The position numbers and the translations under genes are program-made. From Hyposmocoma kahamanoa (Eukaryota; Arthropoda; Insecta; Lepidoptera; Cosmopterigidae), in contig NW_020654748.1 in assembly GCF_003589595.1 (NCBI RefSeq), forward strand, positions 7,807,944 through 7,871,943: DNA of 64,000 nucleotides, read 5' to 3'. This document shows, one piece after another, positions 54,312-64,000 of the stretch (its first letter is position 1; every line of letters begins with the position of its first letter). Under the pieces are notes generated by a model. The model saw nothing but the letters and a program-made list of their open reading frames with translations. It searched no databases and had not been told where the DNA came from.

Positions 54312-55625
54312 AAGCTTAAAACCGCCTTCTCCGTTGAAATTACGGTGTTTTAATTTCAGAAGCTTTGAAGATATAATTTTTGAGTATTTATGGTATTTAA
54401 GATAATATTCCTATCAAACCGCAACAAATACCTACAATACCACAACGATAAACTAGAGGTCTTACGTATTATCACACAAAGTATTCACGTGGTCGGCTCA
54501 TAATATGACAGTAGGAACATTCCAAAATTGTTTTGTACAAATAAGTTTACTAACATTAATGTTAATAAAAGGCTTTGACCTATTGTTTTAGTTTCTGTCT
54601 AGAAAGACTTCCGCGTTCATATAAAATTTTGAATATTTTTCCCATATTGACATGGTGACTTTAACCAAAATTTGTATTTCAACCTCAGATAATTGGCATC
54701 TGAGGTTCAAATTAAAAGTTTGAAAATTGTATAGGATTATATTTTTTAGGCTAGTTTCAAATTCATGTCAACGACCGAGTAATTCCGATCGGAAATTGTC
54801 GCGCGAGTGACGCTTTCTCGCCATCCACTATGCATCCACTGCAATAATTTTTCAGAATTATCTGTTTCATTACGCATTCAATGTCTTAAGGTAGGTACAT
54901 TAAATGGATACTTTTGTTTTGATACGGTGCACGTACTTACCATCAGGATAGTGTGTTTGTTGTATCCGGTCAATGTATGTAATGTATGTAATGTATGTCT
55001 TCTTGATTCTACAGTCAAACTGTATATACAGTTTTGTAGAACTATGACTATATTAAGACAGTTGTACCTTATATATATAAATAAATAAATAAATAAATAA
55101 ATACGTCGTCAAAGTTTCGAGTCGTTTGCGCTGCATTCGTACCATGTCGGAATTCGTATTACAAAACTACCTACGTATGAAAACAACTTAGGCTTGATTT
55201 CAAATTTCATAAAAAGAACTAATTAAAATCGCTAGAATTTTAAATTGAGAAACCTTAAGATTTTATTCGAAAAAATGTATGAACTAAATCTTACACTGAA
55301 AAGATTTATGTCTTTTGAACTTTGAACTCACGTTTATTGCAAAGTGGTCAGAACTTTAGTATGGTATTTCATACTTTAACCCCTAAGACACACCGCCCAC
55401 TAGCAAGACGCTACAATATTAGAAAAAAATTAAAAGACAACAGCACGGAAGTGTATATAAATCTTAAGTATCAAAAGGTGATATGTTGCTATCCATCCAT
55501 TATCGCGTGTAACTCAGTTCGGCTGGTATTGAGTTACATATGAACGAGATAAATTACGAGAACATGTTACGAGACAAATATTATGTATTTGATAAATAAT
55601 ATTTTGGTAAACTCGCCTGCTATGA
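54312..55625. other. spacer, no gene seen
   Basis: A small hairpin AACCTCAGAT/ATCTGAGGTT lies at about 54681-54706, tandem GTATGTAAT repeats near 54974-55000 and a (TAAA)n run at 55078-55104. Nothing else is supported. Confidence 0.5.
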
Positions 55626-55948
55626 AATGCACAACTTGTAACAATCGTCAACCCAATTATACGTCCCACTGCCGGGCACGGGTCTCCTTTCAGACGAGGA
55701 TTTAAGCCATAATCCGCCACGCTGGCTCAATAAGGGTTGGAGATTTCACACGTTTTCCGAGGGTTGTGAACCTTCTTCAACGTGCAAGTTTCATTACGAT
55801 GTTTTCCTTCACTGAAAAGCTCATGCTAAATTTCAAATTAAATTTAAATTTCGCACATAAATTCCGAGAAACTCAGAGCCCGGATTCGAACCCACGACCC
55901 TCTGCTTGAGAGGCAGTAGGTCAAACCATTAGGCTACAACGCCTTTTT
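55626..55948 (-). mobile_element. tRNA-derived SINE
   Basis: On the minus strand the head reads GTAGCCTAATGGTTTGACC (A box) and GTGGGTTCGAATCCGGGC (B box). The body has GCCAGCGTGGCGGATTATGG and GGAGACCCGTGCCCGGCAGT, the wording of a SINE common in Lepidoptera (recalled, not searched). It is not a functional tRNA: the anticodon arm runs into a long unrelated body. Confidence 0.8.
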
Positions 55949-56240
55949 TACAGTAAGTTGTAACCAATAAGGAGCAGTAACACAATAATCATAACAAAAT
56001 AAAAATACTATTTTCCGGCTTGCATGCTCTAACTGCGATTGCGAATTCTCGCAGAGGATGCAGCGGAGAGTGGAATATCTAGAGTGCGTAGTACAAGATT
56101 ACGCTCATAAATGTTTTTATCCGATGTTTTGGCTAACGTACATTTATGTCTGTATGTATCCAGTACATTTATGAGAATGTAATTTATGTTAAAAGGAATA
56201 GTAATTTATTTATGAAAAATAGTGACAGACATAACATTAA
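55949..56240. repeat. fragment of the 6.8-kb repeat
   Basis: GAATTCTCGCAGAGGATGCA and AATGTTTTTATCCGATGTTTTG resemble 6795-6910. Confidence 0.4.
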
Positions 56241-56700
56241 TACGAGGAATAGAAATAAACTAGCTTTTCTTGATAGTCGTCTTCACAAAGTCAAAAAATC
56301 ATTTAATCATTAAAGTATACGCTTCTATAACAAGATTCCGGTTGATATACAAAATTTGCCTTTCACGAGGTTTAAAACTATAGTGAAACAAAAACTTTAT
56401 ACTAAAGGTTATTATACAACTTCTGCGTAGGTACTTGGATGACAAAAATCCGTGGTAGTAACCCGTTTAGCTCATGGAGGTAGTCTCGATCTCTGATGTT
56501 TCAAATTAAAAAAAAATATATTGTAAATGTTATTTACAAAGAGCAACCCCTAGAGTTTCTTGCTCATTCTTCTCAGGGGAATCTGCCTTACGAATGAGCG
56601 GTAGAGTTTAATATTGTGACGATTTCAAGTGTAATAATGCTTACCTATGAAATAAAGATTATTTTGAATTTGAATTTGAATTTGAACGATAACGATAGAA
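56241..56700 (+). mobile_element. LINE 3' fragment
   Basis: Shares CTAGAGTTTCTTGCTC then TTCTTCTCAGGG with the 3' end of the LINE at 42.8 kb. Ends in a (TTTGAA)n tail after GAAATAAAGATTAT. Only a remnant of the C-terminal coding (FYNKIPVDIQNLP-like) remains. Confidence 0.65.
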
Positions 56701-56867
56701 AACCTTACCCTGAATTTTATATCAAAACAATATACCTACGTCCTTCCTACCTTCTATAGCAGTAGAGCTCCTTGTGAAAGAGTTCGTCCAGGGTAGTACT
56801 GCAACCTTACCTATTTCTGCCACCAAGCAGTAATGTCCGCATTACTGTGTTCCAATTTTGAAGGGTA

Positions 56868-57058
56868 AGGGTGCTGGTGAAATTACAGGCACATGAGACT
56901 CATTTACTTATGTCTCTGGGTGACGGGCACACTGGCACTGCCCCTCAGATCTTTGCAATTTAAAGGTCTTAGTGGCACTGTAACTGTTATGGACAGGCGT
57001 GTAGCTTACCATCAGGCGCACGACTTGTTCGTCCCGTCACTTGATATTCCAAAAAAAA
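56868..57058 (+). mobile_element. SINE-like repeat, family S copy
   Basis: GGGTGCTGGTGAAATTACAG to GTCACTTGATATTCCAAAAA; well conserved. Confidence 0.7.
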
Positions 57059-57799
57059 ACGTACTTTACATGTATTCAAAAATACTTATAAGCAGTAATT
57101 GGAATTGAGGGTGTTAATTTTATTTAGCTAAACTAAAGAATGACGTGGACGTTCCCTTTGAAGTTTGAGAACATTGACTACAAATTATTTCTTATTAAGT
57201 ATTTGCTACAAATTATTGCCTCAAAAAATTATTAATTGTGTTTCTACAGGTAGTTCCGTATTTAAATACTTTAGATATTTAAAGAATAAGCACGAGACAA
57301 CCTACATTTTGAAATGTTTAAAAAATAAACAGTAATTTCAATAAACAGTGATTCTATTATGGCGTAAATCTCTATGGATAAATATTTCATTTTACGCATC
57401 AAGTAGATGGGGTAATTTATTTTTATCTTTATCTATTATTTTTATCTTCAATCTACTTAATACACTGCAGTTTTTACTTAAAATTACAACTGCAACAAAT
57501 ATTGTTTGTTTTTGGTATATTATAACAAATTTACTGGTATGGTATATTATAAACATTTTTGGGACCTGGTTGAGAGATTAGTTAAAAATAGTATGCATGC
57601 AACGTAAAAATTTGAAATGTCACAATATCAATCCTATGTGAAATGGACTATACGTACGGAATTTTGTGTACGCGGGGCCTTGAAGCTTGAACAGGAAATT
57701 GTTAAACTTTTAATTTTTAATTTTGTTTTTAGGAAACTGGCAAAATAATTTTAAGTAACGTAAAAGTAAACGTGCGTAAAGGTAAAGAAAACAAAAGTA

Positions 57800-57908
57800 G
57801 TAGTGTAATTGAAAATATTTATTGACAATGAACATAAAATTTGGCATTTGATTTTGTCAAATCGGTGTATTTGGATGTGTCTTAAAAATAAGCGGATTAT
57901 TTCTCGTT
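57800..57908 (-). other. serpin gene C exon 10 copy
   Basis: TTTATTTTTCAG|AAC GAG AAA TAA; AATAAA at 57818-57823. Third copy of the shared 3' exon. With the exon 9 copies at 60.5-61.3 kb it marks a third serpin locus continuing past the window end. Confidence 0.7.
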
Positions 57909-59329
57909 CTGAAAAATAAAAACAAAGAGTCAATATCAAAATATCAGCTACAGTAAAATTAAAGTGTAGTGCGCATGTAGTGCGAAACAAAATGGACGTT
58001 TTGAAGTATTTATTTCAATCACACGGAAAATTGATAATTCAACATTAAAATATACGAATTCAATTTGCTTTTTTAATTGATAATGAGAACAGTTCCATTC
58101 GATTGTTATTAGAGATATTTGAATAAAATTTTCTCTCTCGTGTTCAGTAATAAATGTATTAAAGGAATATGAGATTATTTTCCACTAAAAGAGTATATGT
58201 GTTTTATGTCTAAACGGCAAATGTTTCAATGGCATGCAATGAATTTTTCCCCAATTACCTCACACACACATTCACGCTTCAAAGCCTACGCAACCACGAT
58301 ACCAATTTGCCTAAATTAAGTTGTCACAAGTTTACGAAGTAAGAGGCACCTTATTAGTAAACATTATTAGTTAAAAAGACAAAATGAGGAAATAAATAAA
58401 TATTTTCACCGCACTAGCTTGGAAAGGCTTTCTTTCCCATTAGAAATCTGCGTGCAAAAGCGTTCACGCTAGCGTGGAAAAGGATTTTGAAATTGTAACT
58501 TGACGTGCACCTAAATTTTTCTTTCGATGAAAAAAAAAACATAATGACACCTTCAATTACGCGATTTGTCGTACATTATTTATGTAATATAAATCTGTTT
58601 GTATATTTTATTCTTATTATTGTTGACATTAAAATGATAACGATAACTAATTTTGTTTATTAAATAATTTTAATTTTTAGTATAGTACTTACTACTTACT
58701 TACTTACTAATGTACCCTTTTTGATATATGAATGAATGAAACTGATTTGTTATAGTTCATCTGTTCTTTCTACCTTTTTCCTCGCTATAGTGAGGTGAAA
58801 AGTTGTGTGTTTCGCTCGGCAGCAAAGTTGTTTTGCGTCTCGTGACTGGAAACCCTCGTAACTTCGCAGGCTTGCGTAACAAATAACTATTAATTTTCCT
58901 ATATTATAGTGCATGCATTTTTTCATTTCTCCACTATTGCTGCAACAAATTTCTCCCTTAAAATTACGTGCAAGTTGACTTGTACAGCTCTAAAGAATAA
59001 TTAATTACAGCTTCATGGTGTCGTTGCAGCGCTGTGTATTAAGCGTTTGTATGGATAGCTGATTTTTAGAGACGCATTGTAAAGCCTACGGTGCCTTAAG
59101 GAAAAAATAACTGTCAGAATATCGTAAATGATTGAAATAAGGTTTAATCTATTTGTTCGATGCGTTTATGGAATGTTAAACAGCAAATATTAACAAGCAT
59201 GCATTAAAGTAAAATAGTATTCGATGTCAGAAAATAAAATTAAATTGCGATAGGAAAGGAAATGCTTGGCTACAACAGTTTGTATTGTTAACATTGAATT
59301 AAATTACGGTAAAAGTGTTAAAGTATCAT
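57909..59329. other. intron of serpin gene C, copy of the 7.4-8.3 kb intron
   Basis: GCAAGTTGACTTGTACAGCT, GTATTAAGCGTTTGTATGGA and GAGACGCATTGTAAAGCC match the intron beside gene A exon 10, without its MITEs. No exon 9 copy was seen in it. Confidence 0.6.
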
Positions 59330-59540
59330 GTTTCTTTTTTTTTTACGCACACATTCATAGCCCCGCACTAGGGAAACCCTGTGTCGCGGGGGCCATGGAC
59401 ACACATATAGACAACCACAAATTACACCCAAACTCATGAGAGAAATAAATGTAGGTCATACAAAGATTTCTCTCTGCCCGGGAATCGAACCCGGGATCTG
59501 TGCGTGGCAGACCAGCATGGTAACCGGCTACGGAGGCAAA
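59330..59540 (-). mobile_element. tRNA-like SINE, type T2
   Basis: Reverse strand: TAGCCGGTTACCATGCTGG, then GATCCCGGGTTCGATTCCCG (exact B box GGTTCGATTCC). The body includes the reverse of CCCGCACTAGGGAAACCCTG and ends in an A-rich tail. The 3' part recurs at 44835-44975. Confidence 0.75.
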
Positions 59541-59841
59541 ACAATCAAGCAGTTCCCGTCAAAATCTTTATCATCATAATTTTGAAATACTTTACTTATT
59601 CATAGAGGACTTTGATATAGTTCATTGCATATTCTGTTGAATATTAAGTCCTTTTAATTTCTGATCGCAAAGAAGAGAGTGATCCACGTTTGATTGAGTA
59701 ACTTTATCTGGCATTGTCATTTTTCAGTACATGCATTCGGTGTGGAATGTAGACGAAGTAACAAGCTTTAATTAATCATATATTTAATCATAATATTCAT
59801 CCGTTCAAGACTACCGCATCTGTATAAATACAGAATAAAAG

Positions 59842-60266
59842 GTGAACTCATGGAACTTACGCGCATGCTCCGAGATATGGGGGCAAGGTTTGAATTCAGA
59901 GTTTACTACGTTACGGGACCATATAGTGAATATAATATGCAAGAAGGCGTATCGAAGTCTGGATTTTATGACTCGTCATGCAGAAAGTTTTACGAATATC
60001 AGTCATCATCACGCTGTACAACGCTTCGATACGGAGTCACAGACTAACTCTGTCACGTGGGCTCCGCACGAAGCCAAGTACGGTCTCATGCTCGAGCGTA
60101 TCCAGAAAAAAATCACCTGATATCTATATCTGAGACTTTAGGTAGTGTATACCTGTTCTATCCCTTGATGTACCCAACCTTGTTTGTATTGGATATGGTA
60201 GGATACAACAAACTGGATCCGAGAAGGGACTTGGTTCTCGCAAGCTATATGATAGATACTATTTTG
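59842..60266 (+). pseudogene. LINE reverse-transcriptase C-terminal fragment
   Basis: LRDHIVNIICKKAYRSLDFM, WAPHEAKYGLMLERIQKK and, in a shifted frame, YPLMYPTLFVLDMVGYNKL: the tail of a LINE reverse transcriptase with a frameshift and internal loss. Confidence 0.65.
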
Positions 60267-60269
60267 TTA

Positions 60270-60435
60270 TAATTATTAATACAAAGATCGAACACTTAGA
60301 AAAAAATCTTTCGATACGGCCGAATTCGAACCCGACGTCTTCTAGCAAACCGTGCCAGATGCTATGAAAACCAAGCCACGGAACGAACCAGTGGACCTCA
60401 CGAATTCTTCTATGTGCTTGTTTGTTGACTCTTTG
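60270..60435 (-). mobile_element. tRNA-like SINE, type T1
   Basis: CCGAATTCGAACCCGACGTC is the reverse of a B box. GATCGAACACTTAG and CAAGCCACGGAACGAACC are shared with 44.2 kb. Confidence 0.65.
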
Positions 60436-60485
60436 CATAGATATTGCTAGCCCATTGTGGTGCACTGCTGGATAGATAGATAGAT

Positions 60486-60544
60486 TAAAAACCAAGATGA
60501 AGAGGAATAGATGATCCACTAGCACCAGTGCTGTAAAATACTGC
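60486..60544 (-). pseudogene. serpin gene C exon 9 copy (v21 type, deleted)
   Basis: Acceptor TATGTTGCAG, FYSTGAS, then a deletion joins directly to the VDHLFLFIL strand out of frame. No end or donor. An open frame across it is fortuitous. Confidence 0.6.
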
Positions 60545-60739
60545 AACATATTTTATTCATTTGTATAAAATATCTCCAAAGATGAATCAGAGCAGAAAGT
60601 TACATAATTACTGATGGAAACTCTCTTTTAATAAGTAATTTATTTTATTTATTTAATTTCGCCGCAAATGCTTGATTTATAGTTTGCTATAGATATAAAC
60701 GTTTAAGCCAATTAAAAATTTTAACGAGAATTAAAGCCA

Positions 60740-60858
60740 TTAACAATACAATAGTGCGTGATAGTTTTCTCCTTCTTTCAGGACGAAGACAAACGGGTGG
60801 TCCGCTTTGAAATCACTTGGTTGAGTTATTGCCGCATTTGGTAAAACTGCTACGAATG
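60740..60858 (-). pseudogene. serpin gene C exon 9 copy (v17 type, altered end)
   Basis: Acceptor GCCAATTCAG; junction Ala, FVAVLPNAAITQPSD, FKADHPFVFVLKEGEN, then YHALLYC-stop instead of NILFNGxYRP. The last strand is replaced, apparently by ~11 extra bases, and no donor follows. The loop is perfect, so the damage is recent. Confidence 0.7.
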
Positions 60859-61226
60859 CTGAATTGGCACGTGATTGGAGTGAATTGAAAAAAAAAATTA
60901 CGATTGAAAACTATGCAAATCTCAGTGGACTGGCTCGTGAGCTGTAATTTCTTAATCGAGGCGCAAAATACAATAATATTATCAAATAAACATGCAGATT
61001 ACCCATTGGTCGACATTTATCAAATTTGCTGGATATCCATGCAAGTCCTTAAACAGGAAATAATCTAAAACTGATTATAATAGTATTTATTATAAAAATA
61101 TTGCAGCGTCTAATAAGCACAGAAAAGCCAAAAGAAGAAAGAAGCATTTTAAACAGGCACAAAATTGTAATTTGTTCAGTGCAAAATAAATAATTGTAAT
61201 AATAACATGCTTCCATAGAAGAGTAC

Positions 61227-61342
61227 CTTGAAGAGAAAAACTCCGCTAAAGAGAGTGTTTTGCCCTGCCTTTAATAGGAAGACGAACGGATGATTTGCTA
61301 TAAACTGCATTGGTCCCCCTGTTATTCTGTCTGACGTGAAAG
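61227..61342 (-). CDS. serpin gene C exon 9 copy (stop codon lost)
   Basis: Acceptor TATTATTCCAG; junction Ala, FTSDRITGGPMQ, FIANHPFVFLLK and TLFSGVFLF, then AAG|GTACTC where TAG|GT is usual. Spliced to the 57.9-kb exon 10 it would end Lys-Asn-Glu-Lys-stop. The loop has Arg at P2 and Ile at P1 by counting (Arg-Ile possible bond). Expression depends on upstream exons outside the window. Confidence 0.7.
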
Positions 61343-61349
61343 CTGGAAT

Positions 61350-61790
61350 AATAAAGTGACTTTGTTATTACTTATAAAATTATTGAGTGCTTTGTTTTGC
61401 CCAGTCATCGAGTATATAATCCTCTTTGCCCGATCAACTGGTACTTAACAAGTCTTTGTCCGATCTCTTTATAAATTTATTCAGAATTTCGAGTAATATT
61501 GCTGTGTTAATGGTGCGTAGGTTCAAAAAAGTACCACTGTGTTTTGCTTTAGTGACTACCCAAGGCCCAATTTAGCACACTAAAGCACACTTTATACGCC
61601 TTAAAATTGTTATATCTATAAACAGTCTTAATATGGTATAGATTTAGATAATAGTTCTCTATAAATGGTTTTAGAAAAAAGAAATTGTTCTTATAGACTT
61701 ATTTCACTCAAGTCAAAATTTTAAAACCTTCTTAATACCAAACAACTTAATTAAGTGTAATCTCTTTTAAGATTTGCTCTTATAGTCCTT
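61350..61790. other. gene C intron region, no gene seen
   Basis: No exon copy or clear repeat recognised. The upstream exons of gene C are not found in the remaining 2.6 kb of the window. Confidence 0.5.
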
Positions 61791-61794
61791 ATTA

Positions 61795-62263
61795 ACCGAC
61801 TTCAAAAAGGAGGAGGTTCTCAATTCGACTGTATGTTCTTTTTTTTTTTTTGTATGTATGTTACGCGATAACTCCGGTATTTGTGAACCGATTTTCATGA
61901 TTCTTTTTTTGTTGGTAAGGGGGTATTTCCCTAGTGGTCCCATTTAATTTTAAAGAAAATCATCCACCTCAAAGGATGGCTGTTCACGCATGAAGATTCA
62001 TTGTTATAAATAGCGCCTAACTTTAATTTAGGAGCAATTACTTTTAGCAATTATTAGTTGATTCTGCTATTTCTCCAATTCAAGGCGTTTTTCTCTCGAT
62101 ATACTTTGAGAAGTGTTGTAGAGAGAACCTATTTTTATTATCTCCAGTATCAAGTCCTGTATAGTGGCGAACTAGGGGATATTTCAATGAAACTTAGCAA
62201 ATAAACGTAATTCCACGTACTTTTGAGCTCGGTTTTTTTAGTACTCTGTATTGAGATTATTCA
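61795..62263 (+). repeat. family E repeat, full copy
   Basis: AACCGACTTCAAAAAGGAGG to CTCGGTTTTTTTAGTACTCT then GTATTGAGATTA; near-identical to 52062-52527 through CGATAACTCCGGTATTTGTG and CTCGATATACTTTGAGAAGT. Confidence 0.75.
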
Positions 62264-62593
62264 TTATTTTAAGTTCTCTGTAGAACAACTGATTATTATT
62301 TTTAGTAAAATAGTTCTACACACATCCAGTAAAGTCTATTAATACTCTAAAAACTAGTATTCTTAAATTTATTCTAGAAATATTTAATTTATAGACATTC
62401 TGTAGTGTTTGTACTTATGACAAACACGTTATAGCGCGTCTTCAGTAGATTTTATTTAAAGAAATACTACAATTAGGGTTTTTACTCTATTGGACGTTGT
62501 AAGAGTTCATGCAAAATGGATAAAATAAAGAATATTAAAAGATCTGGTGGAGGTGGTGAACCTTGGAGATTAAGTCACATCATTCGATACAAT

Positions 62594-63405
62594 CAGCGTT
62601 GCCAATGCCAATTGTTGAAGATCCCCAAAAATCACGGTTAAAATCCCCGAATTTGGGGAGAGCAAAGTTCATATTCCACACAAATTCCCCACATTTCGAG
62701 TTTTCATTATTAATTAGAAATACATCGCTTAAAAATATAATAAGGAATTAAGAAAAATCAAATTGTAATAATCTCTTACGTTTGCTGTGGATGTAAAATG
62801 TAAAACTAATTATAAAATTAGATGACCTTAAATCGTTTATTTATTTTAATTAGATTCAACATTAATCTGTAATCAGTCTTTGAAAAAAGATTCATTTTTC
62901 TTTGCCTTACAAAATTAAGTAAATCGATTATTTGTTGTGCATTTGATGACACTATGTTAATGTTGAGATGAGTTTCGACCTATATTTAATATTTAAAGTT
63001 GACGAGTGGTAAGTTGTGGTGTGGAAGTACTAACTGCGCGGCTTTGTTTACCAATAGCTGATTTCGTTTTGCTTCATACCGGGGACTGGCCTAAGCGGGA
63101 GAAAAAATCGCGAACTCAACACGCACCGACTGGTAATTTTACAATTCAGAACCAAGTGTTCTAATAATAATTATATTTAAGCTGCTTGTTAATAATACGA
63201 GGGATATGCGATGTTGAAAATCACGTCGATATAGTCCATCACAGTGTTTCTAACAGTAACGATCAAACTAGCGATGCAACAGCAATTGATAACAAAATGA
63301 AAAATGTTTCAACATTTTCCTCACATAGCCATAATCCCCACAAAATCCCCAATCTAGTTGAAATTCCCCACAATTTGGGGAATTACCCACAAATTGGCAA
63401 CGCTG
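62594..63405. mobile_element. 812-bp non-autonomous hAT-type element
   Basis: TIRs CAGCGTTGCCAAT and ATTGGCAACGCTG; 8-bp target duplication GATACAAT at 62586-62593 and 63406-63413. Near both ends CCCC/GGGG clusters (AATTCCCCAC, TTTGGGGA) form subterminal repeats. A 77-codon frame inside has no transposase motif. Confidence 0.85.
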
Positions 63406-63413
63406 GATACAAT

Positions 63414-64000
63414 AAATAGTCTTAATTTGCGCACGAGCCAGTTTTTGTTTGTTGACAAATAAAAAAACATTGTGAAGTAATTTCGTGTTCTGAAATGATA
63501 AAAACAATTGAAATGAGCGCGTAAACTACTGTACTTCAATGATGTGTATGTGTATTGTGCCGTCTATCAATAGAATACAGTGAAATCATTGTGTGAAATG
63601 TGGCGTGAAGAAATAACCTCAATTTTGTAATGAAAATTTTATTTCTTTCAACATAAGTTAGGTATGTCATTAAAATATTCCTTATATTTATATGGTAGGG
63701 AATTTATCTACCTTTCTAGTCATATATAACACATTCCATATAATTGTAAAGAATAACGTATTTTTCGACAAATTGGATTTTTCAATTGCTTTTTTGACCT
63801 AGGGTTTTGAAAAGTTTTTTATTGCATAATACGCTCACTATTACTTTTATAAATACCTTTATAAAGGTTTTGTAATACTGTCAAAAGAAAAAATCGCTTA
63901 GAAACATCGCGTTTTGTTGACAATCATAAAAGATTCATAGAAGTGAATATTGTTCTACAAGATCAACTACACTAAAGCAAGTAAAAATAATCTTTTCGTA
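63414..64000. other. AT-rich spacer to window end
   Basis: No supported feature. Confidence 0.5.

Noticed and set aside
55870..55948. tRNA gene (A and B box present)
   Set aside because: The head continues into a ~320-base SINE body and the acceptor stem does not close; the same is true of the T1 and T2 tRNA-like repeats.
60259..60549. 96-codon ORF containing ALVLVDHLFLFIL
   Set aside because: It joins a deleted serpin exon 9 copy to SINE sequence; not a gene.
63186..63419. 77-codon ORF with HNPHKIPNLVEIPHNL
   Set aside because: It falls in the subterminal CCCC/GGGG repeats of the hAT-type element; no transposase motif.

Overview
This window looks like a lepidopteran (moth or butterfly) genome segment. 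It is AT-rich, with introns and little coding sequence. It is littered with LINE, tRNA-derived SINE and MITE copies of the kinds common in Lepidoptera. It also carries a serpin gene with the organisation established for Manduca sexta serpin-1: common exons followed by a cluster of alternative exons that each encode a different reactive-centre loop. The species cannot be named from the sequence.

The centrepiece is serpin gene A on the minus strand, about 36.35 kb down to 7.26 kb. Exon 1 (36294-36312) and exons 2-8 (30914 down to 27588) join in phase into a 354-residue common part. It has a signal peptide, the breach motif NAIYFKGKW and an inhibitory hinge [15 protein letters not shown]. Exon 8 ends after the first base of a codon. 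Downstream lie 22 recognisable copies of exon 9, numbered v1-v22 here in transcription order. Each would supply the loop and the C-terminus. Twelve are intact in phase (v4, v6, v7, v8, v9, v11, v15, v16, v17, v18, v21, v22). Ten are broken by nonsense codons, frameshifts, deletion, inversion, a mutated acceptor or decay. Ten of the twelve intact copies end in TAG placed exactly on the splice donor (TAG|GT), so the stop codon is also the donor consensus. A shared 3'-UTR exon 10 (7262-7372) follows.

Two more serpin loci are represented. Gene B (about 49.6-44.5 kb, minus) is a decaying pseudogene. Its exon 2 has a stop and a repeat insertion, only the start of exon 3 remains, exon 6 is intact, exon 7 is frameshifted, two exon 9 relics survive and exon 10 is present. 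A mariner remnant sits inside it. Gene C (minus) shows only exon 10 at 57.9 kb and three exon 9 copies at 60.5-61.3 kb; any exons 1-8 would lie beyond the window.

The remainder is mostly mobile DNA. 1.5-5.8 kb holds a nearly complete PHD-finger LINE inserted in an older LINE. 38.5-39.1, 41.3-42.9, 56.2-56.7 and 59.8-60.3 kb hold LINE fragments. Three tRNA-like SINE types plus one weaker SINE-like unit, a seven-copy SINE-like family and a terminal-motif repeat family are scattered throughout. Two identical-length 228-bp MITEs lie at 18.2 and 40.0 kb, and a hAT-type element fills 62.6-63.4 kb. Runs of ten N mark assembly gaps at about 16.93 and 27.97 kb.
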